5,535 nucleotides of DNA from Bryobacterales bacterium (GCA_003154855.1 PMEV01000071.1:1225-6759); one strand, 5' to 3'. Shown: positions 1-5,535, counted from the stretch's first letter. Numbers and translations: made by a program. Notes: generated by a model not told the origin, from the sequence alone.

Positions 1-2262
1 GGGCCAGGGCGGTCGCGGGGGGCCGCAACTGGTCTGCGGAATCTCAAAGGAGCGAGTGGCGCCGGCCAATGGGCAGGGGGACCGCGGAGCCTGCCCAAAG
101 GAACCAATCCTGAGCTGGAGTTGTCCCAGGGCGGTCTGCGGGTTGGCGGTGGTCTCTACGGTAAAGGTGAACAGGCCGGTTTTGGTCGGTGTGCCGCTCA
201 GGACGCCGTCCGAACCGAGGCTAAGCCCGGATGGAAGCGCGCCTGCGGCAACGTTCCAATTCCCGTAGGGCGGCCAGGCCGTGGCCCCGCATCCGCCCCA
301 GGAGCAGGGCCCACCGCCCCCCATCAGGGTTTGCGTGTAGGGCGCGCCGACCGTTCCGCCTGGCAGGGGCGCAGGCGTTCCGCTGCCCGGAGCGGACGCG
401 GCCACGTAAGGCACGCCCAGCGTTCCGGGGCGAGCGGCCACCGGTGCGAACACGGCCAAATCCATGGCGTGCCACGGCAGCTCCGCCGAGGCGGTGGTCT
501 GGTCGAAGAAAATCAACCCATCGAAGTCCTGGACCAGGCGCGAGGTTCCGGAGAATTCCGCGAATCCGTCCTCTTCGACCGCACCGATCTCCCTGAACTC
601 GAGCCCGCCCAGCAGCCACGAGGAACCGGGATCGCTTGCGTTCGCCAACCGGAGATCGAGGATCTGCTGTGGCGTTCCGGTTTTATGGAAGAAGTACTCC
701 GCGCTCCCCGGAAAGGAATCCAGGGCTGGATAGGCCGCGAGACCACCGGTACCGATGCCCACCGCCCGGTACGTTCCCAAATGGAAGGCCTGCCCGAACG
801 CAACGTAGTCCGGTCCGAAGTACTGCGCCAGCGCGCCGCCCATCGCCGCCGGCTCCTTATTGATGTGGAGGTTGTGCGCCCACAGGACGATCCGTGCGCC
901 CGGCGGCGCGTGCGCGGCGATCCACTCGATGTTGGCGGCCATCGAGGCGTCCCGGAAGGTAGTGTCGCTCGTGGCGCCCAACTGCACCGCCTGCTCCACA
1001 ATCCTGGCATTCTGAATCGCCCAGTCCACCTCGGTCGAGGACATCCGCTGCAAGTACTGGGCGCGATTTGCCTGAAGCTGGTCCAGGACGCTTTGGGCCG
1101 CCGCCTGCGCGGCCTGGAACTGCGCCTGGTCGGACGCGGTGGCGATGGGGAAGGGGCCCAGCGCGTTGACCAGGCTGTAGCTCGAATTGACCGTGGGCAG
1201 CAGGCCTGGATCGGCTTGCCGCACAAAGCGGAGCACGTAATCCATGGCCACGCCCGGGGTCTGCATGTCGAAGCCCAGGAACTGGATGGTTCCCTTCCCG
1301 GAGGCGTTGTACTGGCGCATCCACTCCACCATGTCCAGCACTTCCTGCGTGTTCCAGGTCCAGAAGTACATCCCATTAAGCAATTCCTTGGGATCGCCGC
1401 GGCCGGTCAGCACGTAGTCGTTCAACAAGTAGGCTTCGGGCATGTTGGCTTCGATGGCGAAGATCGTGAACCCCATTTCCTGAGCCAGGAACGAGACCAG
1501 CCGAGACTTCATCCGAAAGAACTCCGAGGTGCCATGCGTGCCCTCGCCCAGGCCGACGATGTGGGCGTTCCCGACGATCCTCTTCAGCGGCTCCAGCTCC
1601 GTGAAGTCGGCGTTGGGGTCCAGAGTGGTGAACGGAATGGCGTTAGCCTGGATCCATTGAATCTGCGCTGCCGTCGGGTTGGGAAAGTACGGCTGCCCGT
1701 CCAGGTCGATGCTCAGAGCGTCGAACCACGCCGTGCCGGCGCCGCTCATGTTGACGTTGAGGCTCACCTCGACGCTTCCGGCGGGCACAGCCAGGGAGAA
1801 ACTGTAGTTCGTCCAGCCGGTTGTACCCAAGGGGGCCGACGATCCCAAGTTCCCGAACACCAGCGTGTTCCCTTGGGAATCCAGCGCGTCGGCCCGCAGG
1901 TCCGCATGACCGCTCACCCCCTGGGTTCGGATCCACCCTGTCACGTGGATGGTCTTCCCGATGGCCGGGCCTGCGGTCAAATACTCGGTGGCGCCTCCGT
2001 CCTGGGTCCTATCGTTGGTGAGCGAGGTAATCCGCAGGCTCCGCACTCCGTCCACCATGGTGCTGGTGTCGGCCGAGTATTGAACGCCGCTGCCGTCCAG
2101 ATACCAACCTGTTGGAGCACCGTTCGACCAGTCTTCGAAGCTCAGGTTCAGGTACGATTGCGCGGATAGCGGTGCGGACGAGATCACCAGAAGCAGAATC
2201 GCCCACCCCACGGAGACTGGAACTGCCAAAAAAGGACGCGGGTGCTTAGCGGAGCATAACAT
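1..2262 (-). CDS. Secreted erythromycin-esterase-family hydrolase with carbohydrate-binding-like and He_PIG domains (3' end cut by window)
   Basis: Reading from the ATG at 2262, the frame stays open for 754 codons to the left edge, so the stop is outside. Residues 1-34 are a signal peptide (hydrophobic core AILLLVISSA, likely cleavage after PLSA). Residues 36-187 (NLSFEDW...GAPTGWYLDG to WFDALSIDLDG) look like a CBM4/9-type jelly roll. Residues about 200-605 are an erythromycin esterase (Ere) domain: GLGEGTHGTSEFF gives E240 and H243, FAIEAN gives E271, and WAHNLHI gives H463 and H466, matching E43, H46, E74, H285 and H288 of EreB; EreB R55 aligns with K252. Residues 620-718 are a He_PIG domain (ALPSGLSLGSDGVLSGTPTKTG). 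The start is supported by AGGAG 8 nt upstream. Family members hydrolyse esters or lactones, but the signal peptide and binding modules argue for an extracytoplasmic, probably carbohydrate-linked substrate rather than macrolide resistance. The true substrate is unknown. Codon 2 is TTA, rare in this GC-rich gene. Confidence 0.9.
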   Translation of the reverse strand, partial: MLCSAKHPRPFLAVPVSVGWAILLLVISSAPLSAQSYLNLSFEDWSNGAPTGWYLDGSGVQYSADTSTMVDGVRSLRITSLTNDRTQDGGATEYLTAGPAIGKTIHVTGWIRTQGVSGHADLRADALDSQGNTLVFGNLGSSAPLGTTGWTNYSFSLAVPAGSVEVSLNVNMSGAGTAWFDALSIDLDGQPYFPNPTAAQIQWIQANAIPFTTLDPNADFTELEPLKRIVGNAHIVGLGEGTHGTSEFFRMKSRLVSFLAQEMGFTIFAIEANMPEAYLLNDYVLTGRGDPKELLNGMYFWTWNTQEVLDMVEWMRQYNASGKGTIQFLGFDMQTPGVAMDYVLRFVRQADPGLLPTVNSSYSLVNALGPFPIATASDQAQFQAAQAAAQSVLDQLQANRAQYLQRMSSTEVDWAIQNARIVEQAVQLGATSDTTFRDASMAANIEWIAAHAPPGARIVLWAHNLHINKEPAAMGGALAQYFGPDYVAFGQAFHLGTYRAVGIGTGGLAAYPALDSFPGSAEYFFHKTGTPQQILDLRLANASDPGSSWLLGGLEFREIGAVEEDGFAEFSGTSRLVQDFDGLIFFDQTTASAELPWHAMDLAVFAPVAARPGTLGVPYVAASAPGSGTPAPLPGGTVGAPYTQTLMGGGGPCSWGGCGATAWPPYGNWNVAAGALPSGLSLGSDGVLSGTPTKTGLFTFTVETTANPQTALGQLQLRIGSFGQAPRSPCPLAGATRSFEIPQTSCGPPRPPWP

Positions 2263-2270
2263 CTGAGACT

Positions 2271-2275
2271 CTCCT
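2271..2275 (-). promoter_or_regulatory. Ribosome binding site of the esterase-family gene
   Basis: AGGAG on the minus strand lies 8 nt before the ATG at 2262. This spacing is ideal and decides the start. A second ATG five bases further in is in another frame. Confidence 0.8.
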
Positions 2276-2289
2276 GGTTCTGTTCCCGT

Positions 2290-2309
2290 GGACGGCGCCG
2301 GCGCCATCC
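2290..2309 (-). other. GC-rich palindromic hairpin just upstream of the esterase-gene RBS
   Basis: Positions 2294-2305 form a perfect 12-bp palindrome (GGCGCCGGCGCC). In minus-strand RNA the flanks extend the pairing to 2290-2309 with one G-U wobble, giving an 8-bp stem around a CCGG loop. It sits 14 nt upstream of the AGGAG. It could be an mRNA stem near the ribosome entry site or a protein-binding palindrome. Function is not shown. Confidence 0.45.
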
Positions 2310-2315
2310 AGGTTA

Positions 2316-2349
2316 CAAAAAAGAACTCACGGCCGCCGATGAGCCGTGA
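2316..2349 (-). terminator. Intrinsic-terminator-like hairpin with U tract in the esterase-gene leader
   Basis: On the minus strand TCACGGC (2349-2343) pairs perfectly with GCCGTGA (2333-2327) across a 9-nt loop, and GTTCTTTTTTG follows immediately (2326-2316). A GC-rich stem with a run of six T is the classic Rho-independent layout. It lies about 170 nt after the stop of the PEGA-like gene and 54 nt before the esterase-family ATG. It may end the upstream transcript or act as a regulated attenuator, because its 5' arm is also complementary to two upstream segments. Confidence 0.6.
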
Positions 2350-2363
2350 CCGGGCTACGGCTC
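2341..2363 (-). promoter_or_regulatory. Candidate antiterminator hairpin competing with the terminator
   Basis: GAGCCGT (minus 2363-2357) is perfectly complementary to ACGGCTC (minus 2347-2341), with a 9-nt loop. The 3' arm overlaps the 5' arm of the terminator stem (2349-2343), so the two hairpins cannot form together. Such mutual exclusion is typical of attenuators and riboswitch expression platforms. High GC makes chance stems common, so this is suggestive only. Confidence 0.4.
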
Positions 2364-2372
2364 CTTGGCCAC

Positions 2373-2404
2373 GGCCGGATAGGTTGGTCACCGGGATTCC
2401 GGCC
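2373..2404 (-). promoter_or_regulatory. Leader stem GGCCGGA/TCCGGCC overlapping the end of the small upstream ORF
   Basis: GGCCGGA (minus 2404-2398) pairs perfectly with TCCGGCC (minus 2379-2373) around an 18-nt loop. The 5' arm lies in the last codons of the candidate 20-codon ORF, so a ribosome finishing that ORF would open the stem. The loop contains GTGACC (2391-2386), which is complementary to GGTCAC both upstream (2433-2428) and downstream in the terminator region (2351-2346). Confidence 0.4.
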
Positions 2405-2450
2405 AGAGTGTCCCGATGAGCTCCGCTGTGACCCTTCTTCCTAGCGACAT
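2388..2450 (-). CDS. Possible 20-residue leader peptide (upstream ORF)
   Basis: ATG at 2450 opens 20 codons ending with TGA at 2390-2388; the peptide begins MSLGRRVTAEL and ends TLWPESR. A purine-rich AGGAAGG lies 8 nt before the ATG, which is good for such a short ORF. The TGA overlaps GTGACC, the central segment of the proposed attenuator, and the last codons overlap the GGCCGGA stem arm. This position fits a translated leader peptide that controls RNA folding. The peptide has no run of one amino acid as in biosynthetic attenuators and no match to the IFVI or RLR motifs of erm leader peptides. It may equally be a chance ORF; no family is recognised. Confidence 0.3.
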   Translation of the reverse strand: MSLGRRVTAELIGTLWPESR

Positions 2451-2458
2451 GGCAAAGA

Positions 2459-2465
2459 CCTTCCT
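2459..2465 (-). promoter_or_regulatory. Ribosome-binding-site-like sequence before the small upstream ORF
   Basis: AGGAAGG on the minus strand sits 8 nt before the ATG at 2450. It is the main evidence that the 20-codon ORF could be translated. It lies inside a possible larger fold in which GGCAAGG (2489-2483) pairs with CTTTGCC (2457-2451, one wobble), which could limit access to it. Confidence 0.35.
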
Positions 2466-2468
2466 GGC

Positions 2469-2483
2469 GGCGAGTGGATCGCC
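2469..2483 (-). other. Small hairpin GGCGA/TCGCC in the leader
   Basis: GGCGA (minus 2483-2479) and TCGCC (minus 2473-2469) form a perfect 5-bp stem with a 5-nt loop, directly upstream of the AGGAAGG of the small ORF. It is short and may be chance. No clear promoter hexamers were found in 2466-2519. Confidence 0.25.
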
Positions 2484-2519
2484 CTTGCCTATGCCAGCTT
2501 GCTCAGTTTAGCTGAATCC

Positions 2520-3770
2520 CTACTGCAATCGGGGTTTCGGTGCGGGCCGGTTCGACATCTCGATCAGCCTCATGATGGCTTCCAATTCGGCGGGCGCTTC
2601 GCCGACCAGGTCGAGTTCCAGGGTTTTGATCGGGTTCTTGGGATTCGGGAAGGCCAGGATGAGCGTCGAGGAGTTCTCCGCACTGCGCAGCGAGCAGCGA
2701 ACCTGCGCCAGGGGAACGGTCATCGGTCCCAGGTTGCACTTGCCGAGCGGCGTGTAGCGAATCGCGGTCGCGTTGACGCCGAGTTCCGCCGGGTGCTCCG
2801 GATGGAGAGTCACGCCGCCGTGGAAATGCTTGGTGCGGAATGTGAACTCCGCTCCAGACGCCAGGGCCCGGGCCGCGACAACCGGAAAAGAGTCGAATTG
2901 CCTGGTCTGGGCATAGCCGAGAGCCAGGTCCTTGAGTGCCTCGGCATCGGCGCCGTCGCGCTGCCAATAGAACGCCCCCAGCGCGGTCACCGTGGTGTAC
3001 TCGGACCTCAAGTAGGCACGCTGGATCTCGTCGCCGAGCGCCTTGAGCTGGACCGGGTCCCACTCGAGCTTTACGGGGACTTCGAGCGTCTTCCCTCCCT
3101 CGATGGCCACCACGCTCGAGAACGCCGTCCGGAAAGGAGCGGTCACCCCGATCTGCCGCGGGCCTACGGGCACGGAGAGTTTTTCCACCCGTGTCACATA
3201 GCGCCCCACGCCGGCGACGTCGATCTGCGCGTCCGGCAGTCCCGTGTCGAGCGTCAGGTACCCGACCTTCCATTCCAGCGGCGCCTCCACCACCAGCGGC
3301 TGGTTTAGCGTCAGACGAATCGGTTTGCCGAAAGAAGTTCGGTCCTTCTGCGCGACCCGGAGTTGGTAGTCGCCGGGCTGCACCGCGAGCACGAGCTCGC
3401 CGCCCTCTCCGACGGTGGCCACCGCTAATTCGTTCAGGAAGACGTCGGCGCCGGGAGAGGTGCGGATCGCCAGACGGACCTTGGGCAGCAGGTGTTCCAG
3501 CGCGGCAACGGTTTGGGGACCGGCGCCGAGCTTGGTCAGCCGGTTGATCAGCGGCCAATCGACCGGGCTGGCCAGGCCCCGGCTCAGGAGTTCCTGGCTG
3601 ACGGAGCTATCCGGGCTTCCCTTCCGAACCAGCGCTTCGAGTTGGCTTACGGTCAGGACCTTCGAGGCGGCCTTGGACTGGGCCGCCACCTCCGCTGCGC
3701 CCAGCAGCGCAACCACGAAGACGGCCACGGCGATCCGCAACCTGCGGACCAGTAACGCTCGCGTGTGCAT
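2520..3770 (-). CDS. Secreted protein with PEGA-like beta domains, function unknown
   Basis: A 416-residue protein. Residues 1-31 are a signal peptide: basic LLVRRLR, hydrophobic IAVAVFVVALLGAA, then a likely AAQ site. Residues 38-95 form a helical module (SQLEALVRKG...LLSRGL...LTKLGAG...ALEHL) of a kind seen in front of PEGA-type domains in Acidobacteria, from memory. Residues 97-165 look PEGA-like (SPGADVFLNEL, then QPGDYQLRVA), and residues 168-235 look like a second divergent copy (GLPDAQIDVAGVG, VPVGPRQIGVTA). Residues 240-300 are mostly helical. Residues 305-416 form a beta-rich region with two cysteines (C345, C359) that I do not recognise. PEGA domains occur in surface and extracytoplasmic proteins, so an envelope role is inferred; no catalytic motif is visible. 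An in-frame TGA at 3779-3777 limits the start to this ATG, which lacks a clear Shine-Dalgarno sequence. It follows GH2 by 74 bp and may be co-transcribed with it. Confidence 0.88.
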   Translation of the reverse strand: MHTRALLVRRLRIAVAVFVVALLGAAEVAAQSKAASKVLTVSQLEALVRKGSPDSSVSQELLSRGLASPVDWPLINRLTKLGAGPQTVAALEHLLPKVRLAIRTSPGADVFLNELAVATVGEGGELVLAVQPGDYQLRVAQKDRTSFGKPIRLTLNQPLVVEAPLEWKVGYLTLDTGLPDAQIDVAGVGRYVTRVEKLSVPVGPRQIGVTAPFRTAFSSVVAIEGGKTLEVPVKLEWDPVQLKALGDEIQRAYLRSEYTTVTALGAFYWQRDGADAEALKDLALGYAQTRQFDSFPVVAARALASGAEFTFRTKHFHGGVTLHPEHPAELGVNATAIRYTPLGKCNLGPMTVPLAQVRCSLRSAENSSTLILAFPNPKNPIKTLELDLVGEAPAELEAIMRLIEMSNRPAPKPRLQ

Positions 3771-3792
3771 CGAGCATCATCATATACCGCCC

Positions 3793-3838
3793 GCCATGCC
3801 AGTGGGAAGCGCCGGCCGCGGCCAGGGCGCGGCATGGC
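3793..3838. repeat. Intergenic inverted repeat GCCATGCC/GGCATGGC with inner GC palindrome
   Basis: GCCATGCC at 3793-3800 and GGCATGGC at 3831-3838 are perfect inverted copies 30 bp apart. Between them 3814-3823 (GGCCGCGGCC) is itself a perfect palindrome. The structure begins 6 bp after the GH2 stop codon and could form an RNA stem between the two cistrons or slow 3' exonucleases. In the GH2 direction no T tract follows, so it is not a standard intrinsic terminator. Confidence 0.5.
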
Positions 3839-3844
3839 TTTGCT

Positions 3845-5535
3845 TTACACCGCTTCGGGCGGCGCGGGGCGCACCTGAATCTGGACGGTCTTCACGCCCA
3901 GGTAGGGGTGGCGGGCCGTGAGGCGAATCGTGCCGGCGGCCTCCTTGGTCTTCACCCAGACGGCGCCCACGCCTCCCGTCAAGGCGAACGGATTTTCGCC
4001 GACGATCTCGCCCGGGCCCTCGATCGCGAGCGAAACGGCGCCGGTCGAGAACGGGCGCGGACTGCCGTATTCATCGGTCGCGCGCAACACGACTCGGGTG
4101 GCGTCGCTACCGTCGCCCACCAGTTCGGCATCGTCCGGCTCGACGAACAACTGCACGTCCGCGCCCTTTCCGGAGAAAGTTCTGGTGATGGCCAGCTTGC
4201 CGCCCAGGTAGCCCTCGATCTTCAGGTCGCCCCAGTCGCCGGCCCAGCAGTCGGTCAGGTCGACCAGGAACGGTGGGTGCGCCAGGTTGCCGTAGTCCTT
4301 GCGGTCCGGATCGACCTCCCTCTTGATCTGGCCGCCGATGTAAACGATCAGGTGGTCGCAGTTCGAGCAGACCGGGACCAGGCCGGGCCCGCCTCCTCCG
4401 GATTTGTCGCCCTGCGACCAAATGAAGCCCGGTTCGAGCACGATCTCCTCCCGGGGGTCGCACTGCGATTTGTAGAGCGCCGCGGCCGGCTTGGGGATGC
4501 GGAAGATATCGCTGACGCCGTGATAGCAGATGCGGTCGCCGGAGCCGAAACCCTTGTGAGTGGCGTAATCGAACGCGCACCAGCCGATGCCTCCGGCGTA
4601 GCGCTCGTCCGAGGCTAGCTGGTTGTGCACCCGCGCGTGCCGCAGCACATGCTCGGCGACGCGCTCGACGTTGTCGATCTGTTTGGTCGGGAACATGTGG
4701 CCGACGAACTCGGTGTTCAGGTACAGCGGATGGTTCGGCGGGCGCAGCGGGAAGCCGAAATCGTTCATCGTGAAGACGTCTTCCAGCAGCTCGGAATCGT
4801 ATTTGTACCGTATGCCACCGGTCTGGCGGGAGGGGTCCAGCCGGTGCGCCAGATCGTTGGTGCGGGTGTAGAAATCGTGGTTGTCGTCCGATTCGTTGAT
4901 GCGCACCCCCCACAGCGCGATGGACGGATGATTCCAGTCGCGCCGGATCATCTCCCCGACGTTCCGCACGGCGACATCTTGCCAGGCCTTGTCTCCCACG
5001 TGCTGCCAGCCGGGGATCTCCTCGAGCACCAGCAGGCCGGCTTCGTCGCAGGCATCCAGGAAATGCGGCGACTGCGGATAGTGCGAGGTGCGCACGAGGT
5101 TGCACTTCAGGTCGTTCTTAAGAATGAAGGCGTCGCGCCGCTGCACCCGGGCGGGCATGGCGCCGCCCACGTACGGGAAGGTCTGGTGGCGGTTCAGCCC
5201 GCGCAATTTCAGGTGCTGCCCGTTGAGGAAGAAACCCTTTTCGGTGAAGCGGGCCTCGCGGAACCCGATCCGCACCGGGATCTCGTCCTCGAGGCCGCTG
5301 CCCGCGAGCCGCACCACCACCTGGTAAAGCTTGGGCCGCTGGAGGTCCCAGAGCTCGATTTCGCCGAGCCCCTCGAGCACCAGATCGTGATAATCGGCGC
5401 CGCCCGAGCCGATGGGCTCTCTGACGGAGCTAAGGACGCGGCCGCCATCGCGCAGCTCGGCGGAAAGGGTGAGCGGGGCGCGCTCTCCGGCCAGGCCATT
5501 CAGGTAGCAGCGCACCTCGACGCGCCGTCCCGCGC
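3845..5535 (-). CDS. Glycoside hydrolase family 2 protein, beta-galactosidase-like (5' end cut by window)
   Basis: The frame is open from the right edge to TAA at 3847-3845. A GTG at 5515 is internal, since in-frame codons (AGRRVE) continue upstream to the edge. Numbering from that GTG, residues 1-88 are an Ig-like sandwich of the GH2 type. The TIM barrel runs from about 95 to 350, with RGLNRHQTFPYVGG, NLVRTSHYPQSPHFLDACDEAGLLVLEE and the acid/base motif WGVRINES (E208). The likely nucleophile is E269 in LNTEFVGHMFPTK. Residues 380-455 resemble the beta domain that follows the barrel in such enzymes (DUF4982-like), and 458-550 an invasin-type Ig domain (DATRVVLRATDEYGSPRPF). GH2 enzymes hydrolyse terminal beta-linked sugars with retention. 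The sequence looks closest to proteins annotated as beta-galactosidases, but exact sugar specificity cannot be read. The missing N-terminus should hold the sugar-binding domain and any signal peptide. First of three genes in the same direction. Confidence 0.93.
   Translation of the reverse strand, partial: AGRRVEVRCYLNGLAGERAPLTLSAELRDGGRVLSSVREPIGSGGADYHDLVLEGLGEIELWDLQRPKLYQVVVRLAGSGLEDEIPVRIGFREARFTEKGFFLNGQHLKLRGLNRHQTFPYVGGAMPARVQRRDAFILKNDLKCNLVRTSHYPQSPHFLDACDEAGLLVLEEIPGWQHVGDKAWQDVAVRNVGEMIRRDWNHPSIALWGVRINESDDNHDFYTRTNDLAHRLDPSRQTGGIRYKYDSELLEDVFTMNDFGFPLRPPNHPLYLNTEFVGHMFPTKQIDNVERVAEHVLRHARVHNQLASDERYAGGIGWCAFDYATHKGFGSGDRICYHGVSDIFRIPKPAAALYKSQCDPREEIVLEPGFIWSQGDKSGGGGPGLVPVCSNCDHLIVYIGGQIKREVDPDRKDYGNLAHPPFLVDLTDCWAGDWGDLKIEGYLGGKLAITRTFSGKGADVQLFVEPDDAELVGDGSDATRVVLRATDEYGSPRPFSTGAVSLAIEGPGEIVGENPFALTGGVGAVWVKTKEAAGTIRLTARHPYLGVKTVQIQVRPAPPEAV

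Larger units (their letters stand above)
2336..2433 (-). repeat. Imperfect direct repeat in the leader: GGTCAC plus GCTCATCGG, two copies
   Basis: On the minus strand GGTCAC at 2433-2428 is followed by GCTCATCGG at 2421-2413. The same pair of words recurs as GGTCAC at 2351-2346 and GCTCATCGG at 2344-2336, with a shorter gap. The second copy forms the 5' arm and loop of the terminator hairpin. GTGACC at 2391-2386, between the copies, can pair with either GGTCAC. Confidence 0.55.

Noticed and set aside
513..1376. A minus-strand open frame of 287 codons
   Set aside because: A shifted frame inside the esterase-family gene; its Trp/Arg/Ser-rich translation is typical of an out-of-frame reading.
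121..2169. A 682-codon open frame on the plus strand opposite the esterase-family gene
   Set aside because: It is exactly codon-aligned with the minus-strand gene and results from the near absence of TTA, CTA and TCA codons there. Its translation is rich in Arg/Gly with no recognisable domain, while the minus strand gives signal peptide, CBM-like, Ere and He_PIG domains.
1..2262. Calling the gene ereA/ereB or a macrolide-resistance gene
   Set aside because: The domain is homologous, but the export signal and extra modules make resistance unlikely; family membership alone does not give the substrate.
2388..2450. erm-type macrolide-sensing leader peptide
   Set aside because: The peptide lacks the IFVI-like and RLR (+x+) arrest motifs, so a macrolide-sensing claim is not supported beyond general layout.
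2316..2465. Known riboswitch class (c-di-GMP-I, cobalamin, SAM, fluoride) in the leader
   Set aside because: I looked for the conserved cores from memory and found none; only generic GC-rich stems and the terminator are visible.
2499..3308. A plus-strand open frame of 269 codons opposite the PEGA-like gene
   Set aside because: Codon-aligned antisense shadow; no RBS or domain, while the minus strand encodes a signal peptide and PEGA-like domains.
2503..3558. A minus-strand open frame of 351 codons
   Set aside because: A shifted frame inside the PEGA-like gene, Arg/Gly-rich and without domain resemblance.
3793..3849. Intrinsic terminator reading on the plus strand (inverted repeat followed by CTTTGCTTT)
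   Set aside because: No plus-strand gene leads into it, and the T run is interrupted.
3908..4618. A plus-strand open frame of 236 codons opposite GH2
   Set aside because: Antisense shadow of a clear GH2 catalytic gene.

Overview
The window is GC-rich and holds three genes in the same direction, all on the minus strand. Read in transcription order they are the 3' part of a glycoside hydrolase family 2 (GH2) gene (right edge to 3845), a secreted PEGA-like protein gene (3770 to 2520), and the 5' part of a gene for a secreted erythromycin-esterase-family protein (2262 to the left edge). The secreted multidomain architecture with a putative-Ig (He_PIG) module, the PEGA-type protein with a helical N-terminal module, and the GC-rich codon use suggest an Acidobacterium, perhaps of the Solibacter/Bryobacter group. 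That placement is inference from gene style, not from a marker gene.

Layout: GH2 and the PEGA-like gene are separated by 74 bp that contain an 8-bp inverted repeat. The PEGA-like gene and the esterase-family gene are separated by 257 bp. The esterase-family reading frame is open from its ATG at 2262 through all 754 codons to the left edge, where it is cut. It has an N-terminal signal peptide, a jelly-roll carbohydrate-binding-like domain, an Ere catalytic domain with the key Glu/His residues intact, and a He_PIG domain. GH2 is cut at its 5' end at the right edge; both inferred catalytic glutamates are inside the window.

The most interesting stretch is the 257-bp leader before the esterase-family gene. 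It contains a possible 20-codon upstream ORF with a good ribosome binding site, a terminator-like hairpin followed by a U tract, and complementary segments that could pair in mutually exclusive ways (1:2, 2:3, 3:4). This resembles a translation-coupled or ligand-controlled attenuator. It is a hypothesis from the sequence only; a plain terminator for the preceding genes is the main alternative.

The genes may share a theme of handling extracellular or envelope carbohydrates (GH2 hydrolase, carbohydrate-binding-like module, PEGA surface protein), but nothing proves they form one pathway. No RNA genes, mobile elements or CRISPR arrays were seen.
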